Source of the DNA: Pedobacter psychrophilus
GTDB lineage: Bacteria; Bacteroidota; Bacteroidia; Sphingobacteriales; Sphingobacteriaceae
NCBI RefSeq assembly: GCF_001652725.1
Contig: NZ_LWHJ01000031.1
Coordinates: forward strand, 62,001 to 126,000
Direction of reading: 5' to 3'
Length of the DNA stretch: 64,000 nt
Under the pieces are notes generated by a model. The model made no database searches. It was not told the DNA's origin and saw nothing but the letters and a program-made list of their open reading frames with translations. This document shows positions 7,863 through 15,380 of the stretch, in pieces. The stretch's first letter is position 1. Each line of letters opens with the position of its first letter. Made by a program: the position numbers and the translations under genes.

Positions 7863-8520
7863 GTACAATAATAGTGAGATTGAACAGAAAATTGCTGAAT
7901 TTTTGTTGCAAATAAAAGCAATTAAATTACAACCTGCTAATCCTTTTACCTGGGCGTCTGGGTGGAAGTCGCCAATTTATTGCGATAACCGCATAACTCT
8001 TTCACATCCAACAATTAGAACATATATACGTCAAAAACTTTCAGAACTTATTCAAGAAGAATTTGGATCTGCAAGCGTAATTGCTGGTGTGGCAACAGCC
8101 GGTATTCCACAAGGTGCCTTGGTGGCACAAGAATTAGGTTTACCTTTTATATATGTGCGTTCTAAGGCAAAAGAACACGGCACACAAAGCTTAATTGAAG
8201 GAGAAATAAATCCTGGACAACGGGTAGTTGTTGTAGAAGATTTGATTTCTACTGGCAAAAGCAGCTTACAGGCTGTTAAGGCATTACGTGAAGCAGGATA
8301 TGAAGTGGCTGGTTTGGTGGCTATTTTTTCTTATGGATTTGACGTAGCAACAGAAAATTTTGCTGAAGCTAAATGTAGATTTGCTACTCTTTCTAATTAC
8401 TCTGCTTTAATAAATTACGCTGCTGAGCATAATTTTATTCAAACTTCTGATGTTGAATTGTTAAATGAATGGAGGAAAAATCCTAGCGAATGGGGAACTC
8501 AAATAGAACAAAATAATTAA
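7861..8520 (+). CDS. pyrE: Orotate phosphoribosyltransferase
   Basis: Joins orotate to PRPP to make OMP in pyrimidine synthesis. At 219 residues the length is typical. It has the FTWASGWKSPIYCDNR N-terminal signature of the Bacteroidota enzyme, catalytic Lys 102 in the YVRSKAKEHG loop, and the PRPP-binding motif VVVVEDLISTGKS (about 122-134). It is followed after 2 bp by an SRPBCC gene and then by a membrane-protein gene joined to that by a TAATG overlap, so the three are probably co-transcribed. Confidence 0.97.
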   Translation: MYNNSEIEQKIAEFLLQIKAIKLQPANPFTWASGWKSPIYCDNRITLSHPTIRTYIRQKLSELIQEEFGSASVIAGVATAGIPQGALVAQELGLPFIYVRSKAKEHGTQSLIEGEINPGQRVVVVEDLISTGKSSLQAVKALREAGYEVAGLVAIFSYGFDVATENFAEAKCRFATLSNYSALINYAAEHNFIQTSDVELLNEWRKNPSEWGTQIEQNN

Positions 8521-8522
8521 TA

Positions 8523-8918
8523 ATGACAGTTTTTGAAAGTAAGATAACCTTAGATCAACCTATTGAAAAAGTATACGCATTTTTAAGCGATTTAAATAAT
8601 CATGAGCAATTGATGCCGGAAAATATTTATAATTGGAGTAGTACTAAAGATGAAGCTAAATTTACGATTCAAAATATGGCTAAATTATCATTAAAAGTAT
8701 CTGCTAGAACTCAAAATGAACAAATTATAATTTTACCTACTGAAGATGCTCCATTTGCAATTGAGATGAAATGGACAGTTTTACAAAGTGGTACAGAAAC
8801 TTTGGCGACTCTTATCGTATCTGCAGAATTAAATATGATGATGAAAATGCTTGCTAGCAAACCTTTACAAAAATTAGTTGATCATCAGACTTCAGCTTTA
8901 GCAAAACCTTCATTTTAA
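8523..8918 (+). CDS. SRPBCC/START-like small protein
   Basis: A 131-residue protein with the helix-grip pattern of the SRPBCC superfamily: N-terminal strand FESKITLDQPIEKVYAFLSD, a run of strands in the middle, and a long C-terminal helix ending HQTSALAKPSF. Proteins of this superfamily bind hydrophobic ligands in a central cavity; the ligand here is unknown. It follows pyrE by 2 bp, an order often seen in Sphingobacteriaceae. Confidence 0.8.
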   Translation: MTVFESKITLDQPIEKVYAFLSDLNNHEQLMPENIYNWSSTKDEAKFTIQNMAKLSLKVSARTQNEQIIILPTEDAPFAIEMKWTVLQSGTETLATLIVSAELNMMMKMLASKPLQKLVDHQTSALAKPSF

Positions 8919-9334
8919 TGAATGGAAGATTAAAACTCTTCGCAATACTAGACTGCATCACCTTTTTAATTTTTCTATCTCCAAGGTTTAATTATATTTT
9001 AAGCACTTATGATTTCTCTTTTTCTATTGCTGATAAAGTATCCGCAATTTGGCAAATCTTAATTTTATTCTTCTTTTTATTTACTTCTTATTCACTTTGG
9101 TTTAAAGCCAAACTCGGACTGATTTGCTCTTTTATTCTTATTCCTTTCCGGGTTGTCTTCCTATATTTTAGTTTCGATTTTTTAAGTTATTTAGCTTATT
9201 ATTTAGGATTTAAAGATTTTGTTTCCACGGCTATATTTCAACATTATTGGTTTTATATTCTACTTATTTTGGAAGGATTAAGATATTTAGATTCAGTTTA
9301 TGCTTATTATAAACTTTCATTAAAAGAAGAATAA
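8918..9334 (+). CDS. Hypothetical membrane protein with about four helices
   Basis: The 138-residue protein is dominated by hydrophobic segments (about 8-28, 40-62, 66-100 and 112-132) with a short charged C terminus (KLSLKEE). The start ATG overlaps the stop of the SRPBCC gene by one base (TAATG), which supports both the start and translational coupling. I recognise no family. Confidence 0.7.
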   Translation: MNGRLKLFAILDCITFLIFLSPRFNYILSTYDFSFSIADKVSAIWQILILFFFLFTSYSLWFKAKLGLICSFILIPFRVVFLYFSFDFLSYLAYYLGFKDFVSTAIFQHYWFYILLILEGLRYLDSVYAYYKLSLKEE

Positions 9335-9382
9335 TATTAAAATCAAATTTTGATATCCATTTTGAAATTGCAATATGCAGGT

Positions 9383-9474
9383 TTGCGTTAACGTTAGAAA
9401 CGACATCCTTTTTTTACATTTGCCACAATGCAAATAGCAAAAAAAGATATAGTGTATAGCGTGTTAAAACGCCC
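9383..9474 (-). repeat. Dispersed intergenic palindromic element, copy 2
   Basis: A 92-bp copy in reverse orientation: on the plus strand it starts TTGCGTTAACG and ends GTTAAAACGCCC. It lies between the converging pyrE operon and dnaK, just before the dnaK terminator. Confidence 0.8.
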
Positions 9475-9500
9475 AAATAATTTATATAACTAGTGTTTTA

Positions 9501-9545
9501 AAAATAAAAAAACCCGTTCTAATTAATAGAACGGGTTTTAATTAT
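9501..9545. terminator. Terminator of dnaK (bidirectional)
   Basis: Thirteen-bp perfect stem AAAACCCGTTCTA/TAGAACGGGTTTT with a five-base loop and A/T runs on both sides. Confidence 0.88.
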
Positions 9546-9561
9546 TAAGATTTAAAAACGA

Positions 9562-11481
9562 TTACTTAGCTTCTTCGTCTTTTACTTCTTCAAAGTCTAC
9601 ATCTGTAACTTCGTCAGGATTACCAGCTTGTTGTTCACCAGCATCACCTTGAGGTGCGCCTTGTGCTCCGGCTCCATCTTGTCCACCTTTATACATATCT
9701 TCAGAAGCAGCAGCCCAAGCAGCATTTAATTTTTCTGAAGCTGCATCAATGTCAACAAAATTTCTAGCAGCATAAGCATCTTTCAAAGATTTTAAACCTT
9801 CTTCTATAGCTCCTTTTTTATCTGCAGGAATTTTATCTCCGTATTCTTTTATTTGCTTTTCAGTAGAGAAAATTAAAGCATCAGCAGCGTTTATTTTATC
9901 TGCTTCTTCTTTTGCAGTTTTATCAGATTCTGCATTAGCTTCTGCTTCTTCTTTCATCTTTTTGATATCCTCATCAGATAAACCAGATGAAGCTTCAATC
10001 CTGATTTTTTGCTCTTTTCCAGTTGCTTTATCCTTAGCACCAACATGTAAAATGCCGTTAGCATCAATATCAAAAGTAACTTCTACTTGTGGAACTCCCC
10101 TTGGTGCTGGTGGTATTCCGTCTAAGTGGAAACGACCAATTGTACGGTTATCTTTTGCCATTGGACGCTCACCTTGTAAGATGTGAATCTCGACAGAAGG
10201 TTGGCTATCTGATGCAGTAGAGAATGTTTCTGATTTTTTAGTTGGGATAGTTGTATTAGACTCGATTAATTTAGTCATTACACCGCCCATAGTTTCAATA
10301 CCTAAAGAAAGTGGTGTTACATCTAATAATAATACGTCTTTTACTTCTCCTGTTAATACACCACCTTGGATAGCTGCACCAATTGCAACAACCTCATCAG
10401 GGTTAACACCTTTAGAAGGCGCTTTACCGAAGAATTTTTCTACCGCTTCTTGAATTGCAGGAATACGTGTAGAACCACCTACTAAAATGATCTCATCAAT
10501 ATCTGAAGTGCTCATTCCAGCATTTTTCAAAGCAGATTTACATGGATCAATAGTTCTTTTGATTAAGTCAGAAGCTAAAGATTCGAATTTTGCTTTTGAT
10601 AAAGAACGTACCAAATGTTTTGGTCCGCTAGCATCTGCAGTAATGTATGGTAAGTTAATTTCTGTAGAAGTTGTACTAGAAAGCTCTATTTTAGCTTTTT
10701 CAGCAGCTTCTTTTAAACGTTGTAATGCCATTGGATCTTTAACTAAATCCATTCCGTTTTCGGTTTTGAATTCGTTAGCCAACCAATCAATAATTACCTG
10801 GTCAAAATCATCACCACCTAAATGGGTATCTCCATCCGTAGATTTTACTTCAAAAACGCCATCACCTAATTCAAGGATAGAAACATCATGAGTACCACCA
10901 CCACAATCAAAAACTACAATCTTCATATCCTTATTGGTTTTATCTAAACCATAAGCAAGTGCAGCAGCAGTTGGCTCATTGATGATTCTTTCTACTTTTA
11001 AACCAGCAATTTCACCAGCTTCTTTAGTTGCTTGACGTTGTGCATCGTTAAAATAAGCAGGAACGGTAATTACTGCTCTTGTAACTTCTGTTCCTAAAAA
11101 ATCCTCGGCAGTTTTCTTCATTTTTTGAAGAATCATTGCAGAAATTTCTTGTGGAGTATATTTACGGTCGTCAATTTCTACTCTTGGAGTATTATTATCG
11201 CCTTTAATAACTTTATAAGGTACACGGCTAATTTCGGTTGTAACCTCATTAAAGCTGTTACCCATAAAACGCTTGATTGAATAAATGGTCTTGGTAGGGT
11301 TAGTGATTGCCTGGCGTTTTGCAGGATCACCAACTTTACGCTCTCCACCTTCTACAAATGCAACAATAGATGGTGTAGTACGTTTACCTTCACTGTTTGC
11401 TATAACTACGGGTTCGTTACCCTCCATTACAGCAACACAAGAATTGGTAGTTCCTAAGTCGATTCCGATAATTTTTGACAT
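9562..11481 (-). CDS. dnaK: Hsp70 chaperone DnaK
   Basis: This ATP-dependent cytosolic chaperone works with DnaJ and GrpE, which are not in the window. It has 639 residues. The actin-like ATPase domain occupies 1-380, with [14 protein letters not shown] at the start, [17 protein letters not shown], and [12 protein letters not shown] (usual family form DLGGGTFD). The linker [16 protein letters not shown] and the substrate-binding domain follow. The C terminus is a helical lid and an acidic Gly/Gln-rich tail ending [13 protein letters not shown]. It is monocistronic, with its own terminator and a promoter about 125 bp upstream. Confidence 0.98.
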   Translation of the reverse strand: MSKIIGIDLGTTNSCVAVMEGNEPVVIANSEGKRTTPSIVAFVEGGERKVGDPAKRQAITNPTKTIYSIKRFMGNSFNEVTTEISRVPYKVIKGDNNTPRVEIDDRKYTPQEISAMILQKMKKTAEDFLGTEVTRAVITVPAYFNDAQRQATKEAGEIAGLKVERIINEPTAAALAYGLDKTNKDMKIVVFDCGGGTHDVSILELGDGVFEVKSTDGDTHLGGDDFDQVIIDWLANEFKTENGMDLVKDPMALQRLKEAAEKAKIELSSTTSTEINLPYITADASGPKHLVRSLSKAKFESLASDLIKRTIDPCKSALKNAGMSTSDIDEIILVGGSTRIPAIQEAVEKFFGKAPSKGVNPDEVVAIGAAIQGGVLTGEVKDVLLLDVTPLSLGIETMGGVMTKLIESNTTIPTKKSETFSTASDSQPSVEIHILQGERPMAKDNRTIGRFHLDGIPPAPRGVPQVEVTFDIDANGILHVGAKDKATGKEQKIRIEASSGLSDEDIKKMKEEAEANAESDKTAKEEADKINAADALIFSTEKQIKEYGDKIPADKKGAIEEGLKSLKDAYAARNFVDIDAASEKLNAAWAAASEDMYKGGQDGAGAQGAPQGDAGEQQAGNPDEVTDVDFEEVKDEEAK

Positions 11482-11539
11482 GTTTATATAATTTTGTTGT
11501 TTACTATTATTCTATTTAAACTGTATTTAACAAGCAATG

Positions 11540-11558
11540 TGCCAATAGGAAAATGGCA
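11540..11558. repeat. Short inverted repeat in the dnaK leader
   Basis: TGCCA-N9-TGGCA lies in the predicted dnaK 5' leader. The 9-base spacer recalls the layout of a CIRCE operator, but the arms are only five bases and do not match the CIRCE sequence, so no HrcA link is claimed. Confidence 0.3.
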
Positions 11559-11607
11559 GTTAAACCTATTTAGTTGACATAATAAATCACATAATTAGTC
11601 ATAAATT

Positions 11608-11638
11608 GCAAAATTAATAATGACAGCTTGACAGACAA
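11608..11638 (-). promoter_or_regulatory. Promoter of dnaK with a direct repeat in its spacer
   Basis: Minus strand: -33 TTG (11638-11636), exactly 19 bases, -7 TAATTTTG (11616-11609) then C. The spacer contains two copies of CTGTCA with an 8-bp period (plus-strand TGACAG at 11621-11626 and 11629-11634), a plausible operator for a heat-shock regulator. A third related TTGACA occurs at 11574-11579. Confidence 0.6.
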
Positions 11639-12054
11639 TTTCTATATATTGGATAGTATTTATTTGTTATCTATTTAGGACAATTAGATAATGATTCGAC
11701 CTTTAAAAATTTAGCAATGTAAAGTATTACCCAATACGAGAAATAATTCCCCGAAAATTCAATATATTCATTTCAAGAAATGTTATGTTTATTTATGTAA
11801 AGATTAAAACGAAATATTTCTTTAATAGTAAATTAAATTTCAATCTAATGTAAAATTTATTATAAGTAACTGATTATAAGTAATATATAAAATTTCATTA
11901 TATTTAAAATAATTTTTAAGTGCTGAAGAATTTAATATTTAATAAAATAAGTATAGTTAAAGAATATAATTTATCATTAATACAAAAATAATTATCCATA
12001 TAAAATTATTAGGCACTTTTTATGTCTACGTAATTAGAGTAAATTGATTAAACA
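11639..12054. other. AT-rich non-coding stretch
   Basis: These 416 bp lie between the divergent dnaK and response-regulator genes. They are very AT-rich, with no reading frame of note on either strand, no hairpin terminator and no recognisable riboswitch. I found no full TTTG/TAnnTTTG promoter for the 12055 gene. Confidence 0.5.
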
Positions 12055-12447
12055 ATGGTAATAGAACATAAGAACGAAATTGCGAGGAAAAGGATTCTAT
12101 TAGTAGATGATGAATTAGCGATTTTAAAATTATTGGAATTTATACTTAAAAAAGATTACGATTTAATTGTAAAGAACAATGGGTTTGATGCATTAACTTG
12201 GTTAGATAGCGGTAATATTCCGGATTTAATTATTTCTGATATGGAAATGCCTTATTTTGATGGTGCTGATTTTGTTAGATCTTTAAAAGTAAGTGGTTAT
12301 TTTAGAGATATTCCTTTAATTGTATTATCTGGATCAGAATCTTTAGAAAATATTAAAACAAGAATCCCTTATCCTATCAATGCTTTAATGTCTAAACCAT
12401 TTAATCCATCAATTTTAAAAGATAAAATAAAAATTATATTAAATTAG
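12055..12447 (+). CDS. Single-domain response regulator
   Basis: A 130-residue protein that is only a receiver domain: acidic DDE at 18-20, phospho-Asp 62 (IISDMEMP), Ser 92 and Lys 114 (SKPF). There is no output domain, so it acts by protein contact or as a phosphorelay shuttle. Its stop is 3 bp before the ATG of the receiver-sugar transferase gene, so it probably regulates that enzyme or exopolysaccharide output (inference from context). Confidence 0.88.
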   Translation: MVIEHKNEIARKRILLVDDELAILKLLEFILKKDYDLIVKNNGFDALTWLDSGNIPDLIISDMEMPYFDGADFVRSLKVSGYFRDIPLIVLSGSESLENIKTRIPYPINALMSKPFNPSILKDKIKIILN

Positions 12448-12450
12448 CGG

Positions 12451-12773
12451 ATGCAATTTACAAATGTTAACGTAGAGAATAATCCTTCTTCTAGTTCTAT
12501 CGTTAATATTCTCTATTTAACGAGGATTTAATTAAGGTTTTTGATCAGTCGGAATTTTTTTTAAAGAAAGCTGAAAGTATAACCGATCTTAAATATTATA
12601 CTCATATCATATCTACTTCGGATGTTTTTTCTGTTATCATTATAGAAGTTGACAATTCGAAATTTCAAGAAGCACAAGATTTTATACTTTCCTTAAAAAA
12701 CAATTTTTACACTAAAACTTTTACAACAATTTTTTTACTAACCGAGCCCAGTAAACTTTTTGTTAAAAAAGCA
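12451..12773 (+). pseudogene. Frameshifted N-terminal receiver-like domain of the sugar transferase
   Basis: From ATG 12451 the frame reads MQFTNVNVENNPSSSS then VNILYL and stops at 12531. One base back, another frame is open without any ATG, GTG or TTG until 12774 and reads NEDLIKVFDQSEFF onwards, continuing into the downstream enzyme. Joining the two at about 12517-12521 gives a smooth receiver-like domain: strand ILYL-NED, then SVIIIEVDN, FLLTEPS and CYHAPIP. The expected phospho-Asp is Glu, and the conserved Lys before Pro is replaced by Ala, so it looks like a pseudo-receiver. Restoring one A (TTTAAC to TTTAAAC) would heal the frame. Confidence 0.65.
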
Positions 12774-13520
12774 ATGGAAATTGGGGTAAGTGATTGTTAT
12801 CATGCGCCAATTCCATATAGTGATTTAAAAGAAAGGGTTAAATTCCTGAATTTCTATAAAGCTCTTAGATCTCAAGTTTCTCAATTATCGCAAGTTCCTC
12901 AGGTAGTTTACCGTATACCTGTCCTAAAAAGATTTTTAGATTTAGCTTTGGCTATGGTTACTATAATTGCGTTGATTCCATTATTTATAATTATTGCAAT
13001 TTTAATAAAACTGGATTCAAAAGGACCTATTTTCTATAATAGTAAACGTGTAGGAACTGGTTATAAGATATTTGATTTTTATAAATTTAGAACCATGAGA
13101 ATTGGTGCAGAAGCTGAAATGGCAGCTTTAGCAAATAAAAATCAATATGAAAATTCCTCATTTTTTAAATTTGAGAACGATCCTAGGATAACCAAATTGG
13201 GAAATTTCTTAAGAAATACAAGTATAGATGAGTTACCTCAACTTTGGAATGTAATAAAAGGAGACATGTCTTTAGTTGGGAATAGACCATTACCACTATA
13301 TGAGGCTGAACAGTTAACCACAAATGAATGGTCTATGCGTTTTCTTGGGCCTGCAGGATTAACCGGATTGTGGCAAACAAGTAAACGTGGTAAAAAGAAC
13401 ATGTCTGAAAGAGAAAGAAAGCTATTAGATAATTACTATGCTAAAAATTATTCTATTTGGCTTGATTTAAAAATTATCCTAAAAACTATACCTGCCTTAA
13501 TACAAAAAGAGAAGGTTTAA
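12774..13520 (+). CDS. Polyprenyl-phosphate sugar transferase (WcaJ/bacterial sugar transferase family)
   Basis: This enzyme transfers a sugar-1-phosphate from a nucleotide sugar to undecaprenyl phosphate, the first step of exopolysaccharide or O-antigen assembly. Residues 1-30 are the tail of a receiver-like domain (see 12451-12773). Residues 50-248 are the catalytic domain: re-entrant membrane helix FLDLALAMVTIIALIPLFII (54-73), YKFRTMR, DELPQLWNVIKGDMSLVGNRP and GLTGLWQ. All signature motifs are present, so a protein started at 12774 would keep the catalytic part but lose the N-terminal domain. No other polysaccharide genes are nearby. Confidence 0.88.
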   Translation: MEIGVSDCYHAPIPYSDLKERVKFLNFYKALRSQVSQLSQVPQVVYRIPVLKRFLDLALAMVTIIALIPLFIIIAILIKLDSKGPIFYNSKRVGTGYKIFDFYKFRTMRIGAEAEMAALANKNQYENSSFFKFENDPRITKLGNFLRNTSIDELPQLWNVIKGDMSLVGNRPLPLYEAEQLTTNEWSMRFLGPAGLTGLWQTSKRGKKNMSERERKLLDNYYAKNYSIWLDLKIILKTIPALIQKEKV

Positions 13521-13639
13521 TTTCGTTCTACATCTAATTTATAGTTTTAGCAATTTTAATGTATTTAAATTCTATCTGTCGATTGACATTAATAAATAGG
13601 TTTGTTGTTTGATATTAGGCTCAATCAATTCTAGAATCA

Positions 13640-13680
13640 TAAAAAAAGGTCATCAATTATTAAACTGATGACCTCTTTTA
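13640..13680. terminator. Bidirectional terminator
   Basis: Stem AGGTCATCA/TGATGACCT with A-run and T-run flanks between the converging sugar transferase gene and the B12-uptake operon. Confidence 0.85.
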
Positions 13681-13691
13681 TATGAATAATA

Positions 13692-14270
13692 TTAATATAC
13701 TAATTCTTTATTAGTTTTTAATATCGTGAATTTAGATTTTGCCAATTCAAACCCTCCATAAAGAATAGCTCCAAATATTAAATTCCCTAATAAAAGGTTT
13801 CTCTCGAAAGGAATAGCTGCTATCAAAGACTGATAATAACCAGTAATATCTTTGTTATACATAGTTCCTGATAACCAAGGCTGTATATCGGTGATGATCC
13901 AATGCACAAATACACCAGCTATTGAGCCCAAAAATACGGTACCGACATTTACTTTTTTAATTAAGGAACCTATAAATACCATAATAGCAAAACTTAAGTA
14001 TATCCATTGAAAACCTCCGTAAAATAAAGTCCAGTTACCTGTGTAAGCATGATTTATGAAAATATCGCTCACAAACAAAACTAATAAAGGCACTAAATAA
14101 GCTTTCCATCTTTCTTTAAAGTAAGTACCAGCAAATAGTGCAATTGCACCAACAGGTGTAAAGTTAAACCAGCTTATATTTCCATTTAATGGGATGAACC
14201 TAGTTGCTGTAACTAAAACAATAACGAAAAGCAGTACCCAATTTCTAATGTTAAAATTCTTTAATGACAT
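13692..14270 (-). CDS. DUF6580-type membrane protein, putative cobalamin-related transporter
   Basis: The 192-residue integral membrane protein has about five to six hydrophobic segments (for example 11-25, 41-50, 57-68, 86-101, 110-130 and 157-175) and the motifs TRFIPL, NFTPVGAIALFAG, and WKAYLVPLLVLFVSD. These match what I recall of DUF6580, a family whose fold resembles the substrate-binding S components of ECF vitamin transporters. It is the third gene after the cobalamin riboswitch (49 bp behind the btuG-like gene), so a role in moving B12 or a precursor across the inner membrane is likely but unproven. No ECF ATPases are nearby. Confidence 0.75.
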   Translation of the reverse strand: MSLKNFNIRNWVLLFVIVLVTATRFIPLNGNISWFNFTPVGAIALFAGTYFKERWKAYLVPLLVLFVSDIFINHAYTGNWTLFYGGFQWIYLSFAIMVFIGSLIKKVNVGTVFLGSIAGVFVHWIITDIQPWLSGTMYNKDITGYYQSLIAAIPFERNLLLGNLIFGAILYGGFELAKSKFTILKTNKELVY

Positions 14271-14319
14271 ATCTTTTTATTGAAACGTAAAAATAGCAAA
14301 TCTTTTATGGTAATAAAAC

Positions 14320-15378
14320 TTACTTATTTAGAAATATAACTTTACTTGGTAAAACACCAGTATTAACTTTATAAAGTAATTTACCAGATTTATCGAAACA
14401 TAAAATTGCTCCTGTACCTGAATAGGATTGTGCATCGCAAACAAATAATTGCTGGTTTATTTTATCATAACTTAAACCATAACCAATTTTATAGGTAGTT
14501 CCATCCGTTATAAAATTGTCTTTTGTAACAGCATCTGTATTTAAATCATATTCTTTAACCCCTGCAGAAGTCAGAAAATAAGCTTTATCTTCAACAATGG
14601 TCATTCCGCTACCTGAAAATTCTTTAGTGGATTTTACCTCATCAGTTTTGCTATCAATAATAGTTAGGGATGGCATAATTTTATCATAATCGCCTGTAGA
14701 TTTTACATATATTCTTCCATCAGCAGTTGCAGCTACGCCTCCAGGATTTATTACCACTGGAATTTTTTTAATTTCAGTTAATGTATTCAAATCTATAACA
14801 GAAACTGTTTTATCATAATTAGGATAGTCTAATCCACCAGAATTAGCAACATAAATTTTGTTGTTTGCAATGGCCATTTGTTCGGGGTTTCTCCCCACGG
14901 TAATAAATTTTTCAATAACTAAACTTGCAGTATCTATAACGGCAACAGTACCATCATAAGAAGAAACGAAAGCTTTATTTTTGTTAAATACGATATAACG
15001 TGGCTGTCTTCCTTTACCATTATTTTTAAAATCCAATTGCTTAATACTGAGTGCCGTTTTTGCATTGATTACTTCCACAGTGTTTGAAGCATTAACTACA
15101 ATGTACATTTTGCTGCCATAAATTTGTGCATCGTTTCCTGTATCTCCAAGTCCTCTTTTATTTTTTTGAGCGAACAAGCTGCTTGTTAATGAGGCGTTTT
15201 CAAAATTATAATAATCTAAAGAGGCGTTATTAGAGTTAAAACCACCTTCATTTAAAATATAAAATCCCGATCTTATTTCTGGTAGTTCTGATATTGAGTC
15301 ATCTTTAGAACAGCTAAAAATGATGGTTGCTATAAAAGCAAAAGCTAAAAGTTTAAAAATTGTATTATTTGTTTTCAT
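14320..15378 (-). CDS. btuG: BtuG-like surface lipoprotein, DUF5074/YncE beta-propeller
   Basis: A 352-residue lipoprotein: signal peptide and lipobox ATIIFSCSK (Cys 23), then a propeller of repeated blades with the pattern YVVNASNTVEVINAKTA, AFVSSYDGTVAVIDTA and IYVANSG. This is the DUF5074/YncE-like architecture of BtuG, which in Bacteroides caps BtuB at the cell surface and captures B12 with very high affinity. It starts 2 bp after btuB ends and is under the same riboswitch, which makes the BtuG assignment strong by context. I cannot align it to a characterised BtuG here. Confidence 0.82.
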   Translation of the reverse strand: MKTNNTIFKLLAFAFIATIIFSCSKDDSISELPEIRSGFYILNEGGFNSNNASLDYYNFENASLTSSLFAQKNKRGLGDTGNDAQIYGSKMYIVVNASNTVEVINAKTALSIKQLDFKNNGKGRQPRYIVFNKNKAFVSSYDGTVAVIDTASLVIEKFITVGRNPEQMAIANNKIYVANSGGLDYPNYDKTVSVIDLNTLTEIKKIPVVINPGGVAATADGRIYVKSTGDYDKIMPSLTIIDSKTDEVKSTKEFSGSGMTIVEDKAYFLTSAGVKEYDLNTDAVTKDNFITDGTTYKIGYGLSYDKINQQLFVCDAQSYSGTGAILCFDKSGKLLYKVNTGVLPSKVIFLNK

Positions 15379-15380
15379 GA

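Noticed and set aside
9383-9474. Possible small RNA between pyrE operon and dnaK
   Set aside because: The structured sequence is a copy of the dispersed repeat family and has no separate promoter.
11534-11548. A sequence resembling a sigma54 promoter (TTGGCAC then TTGCT on the minus strand) upstream of dnaK
   Set aside because: The GG and GC dinucleotides are only 6 bases apart; a sigma54 promoter needs 10. A fitting Bacteroidota promoter exists further upstream.
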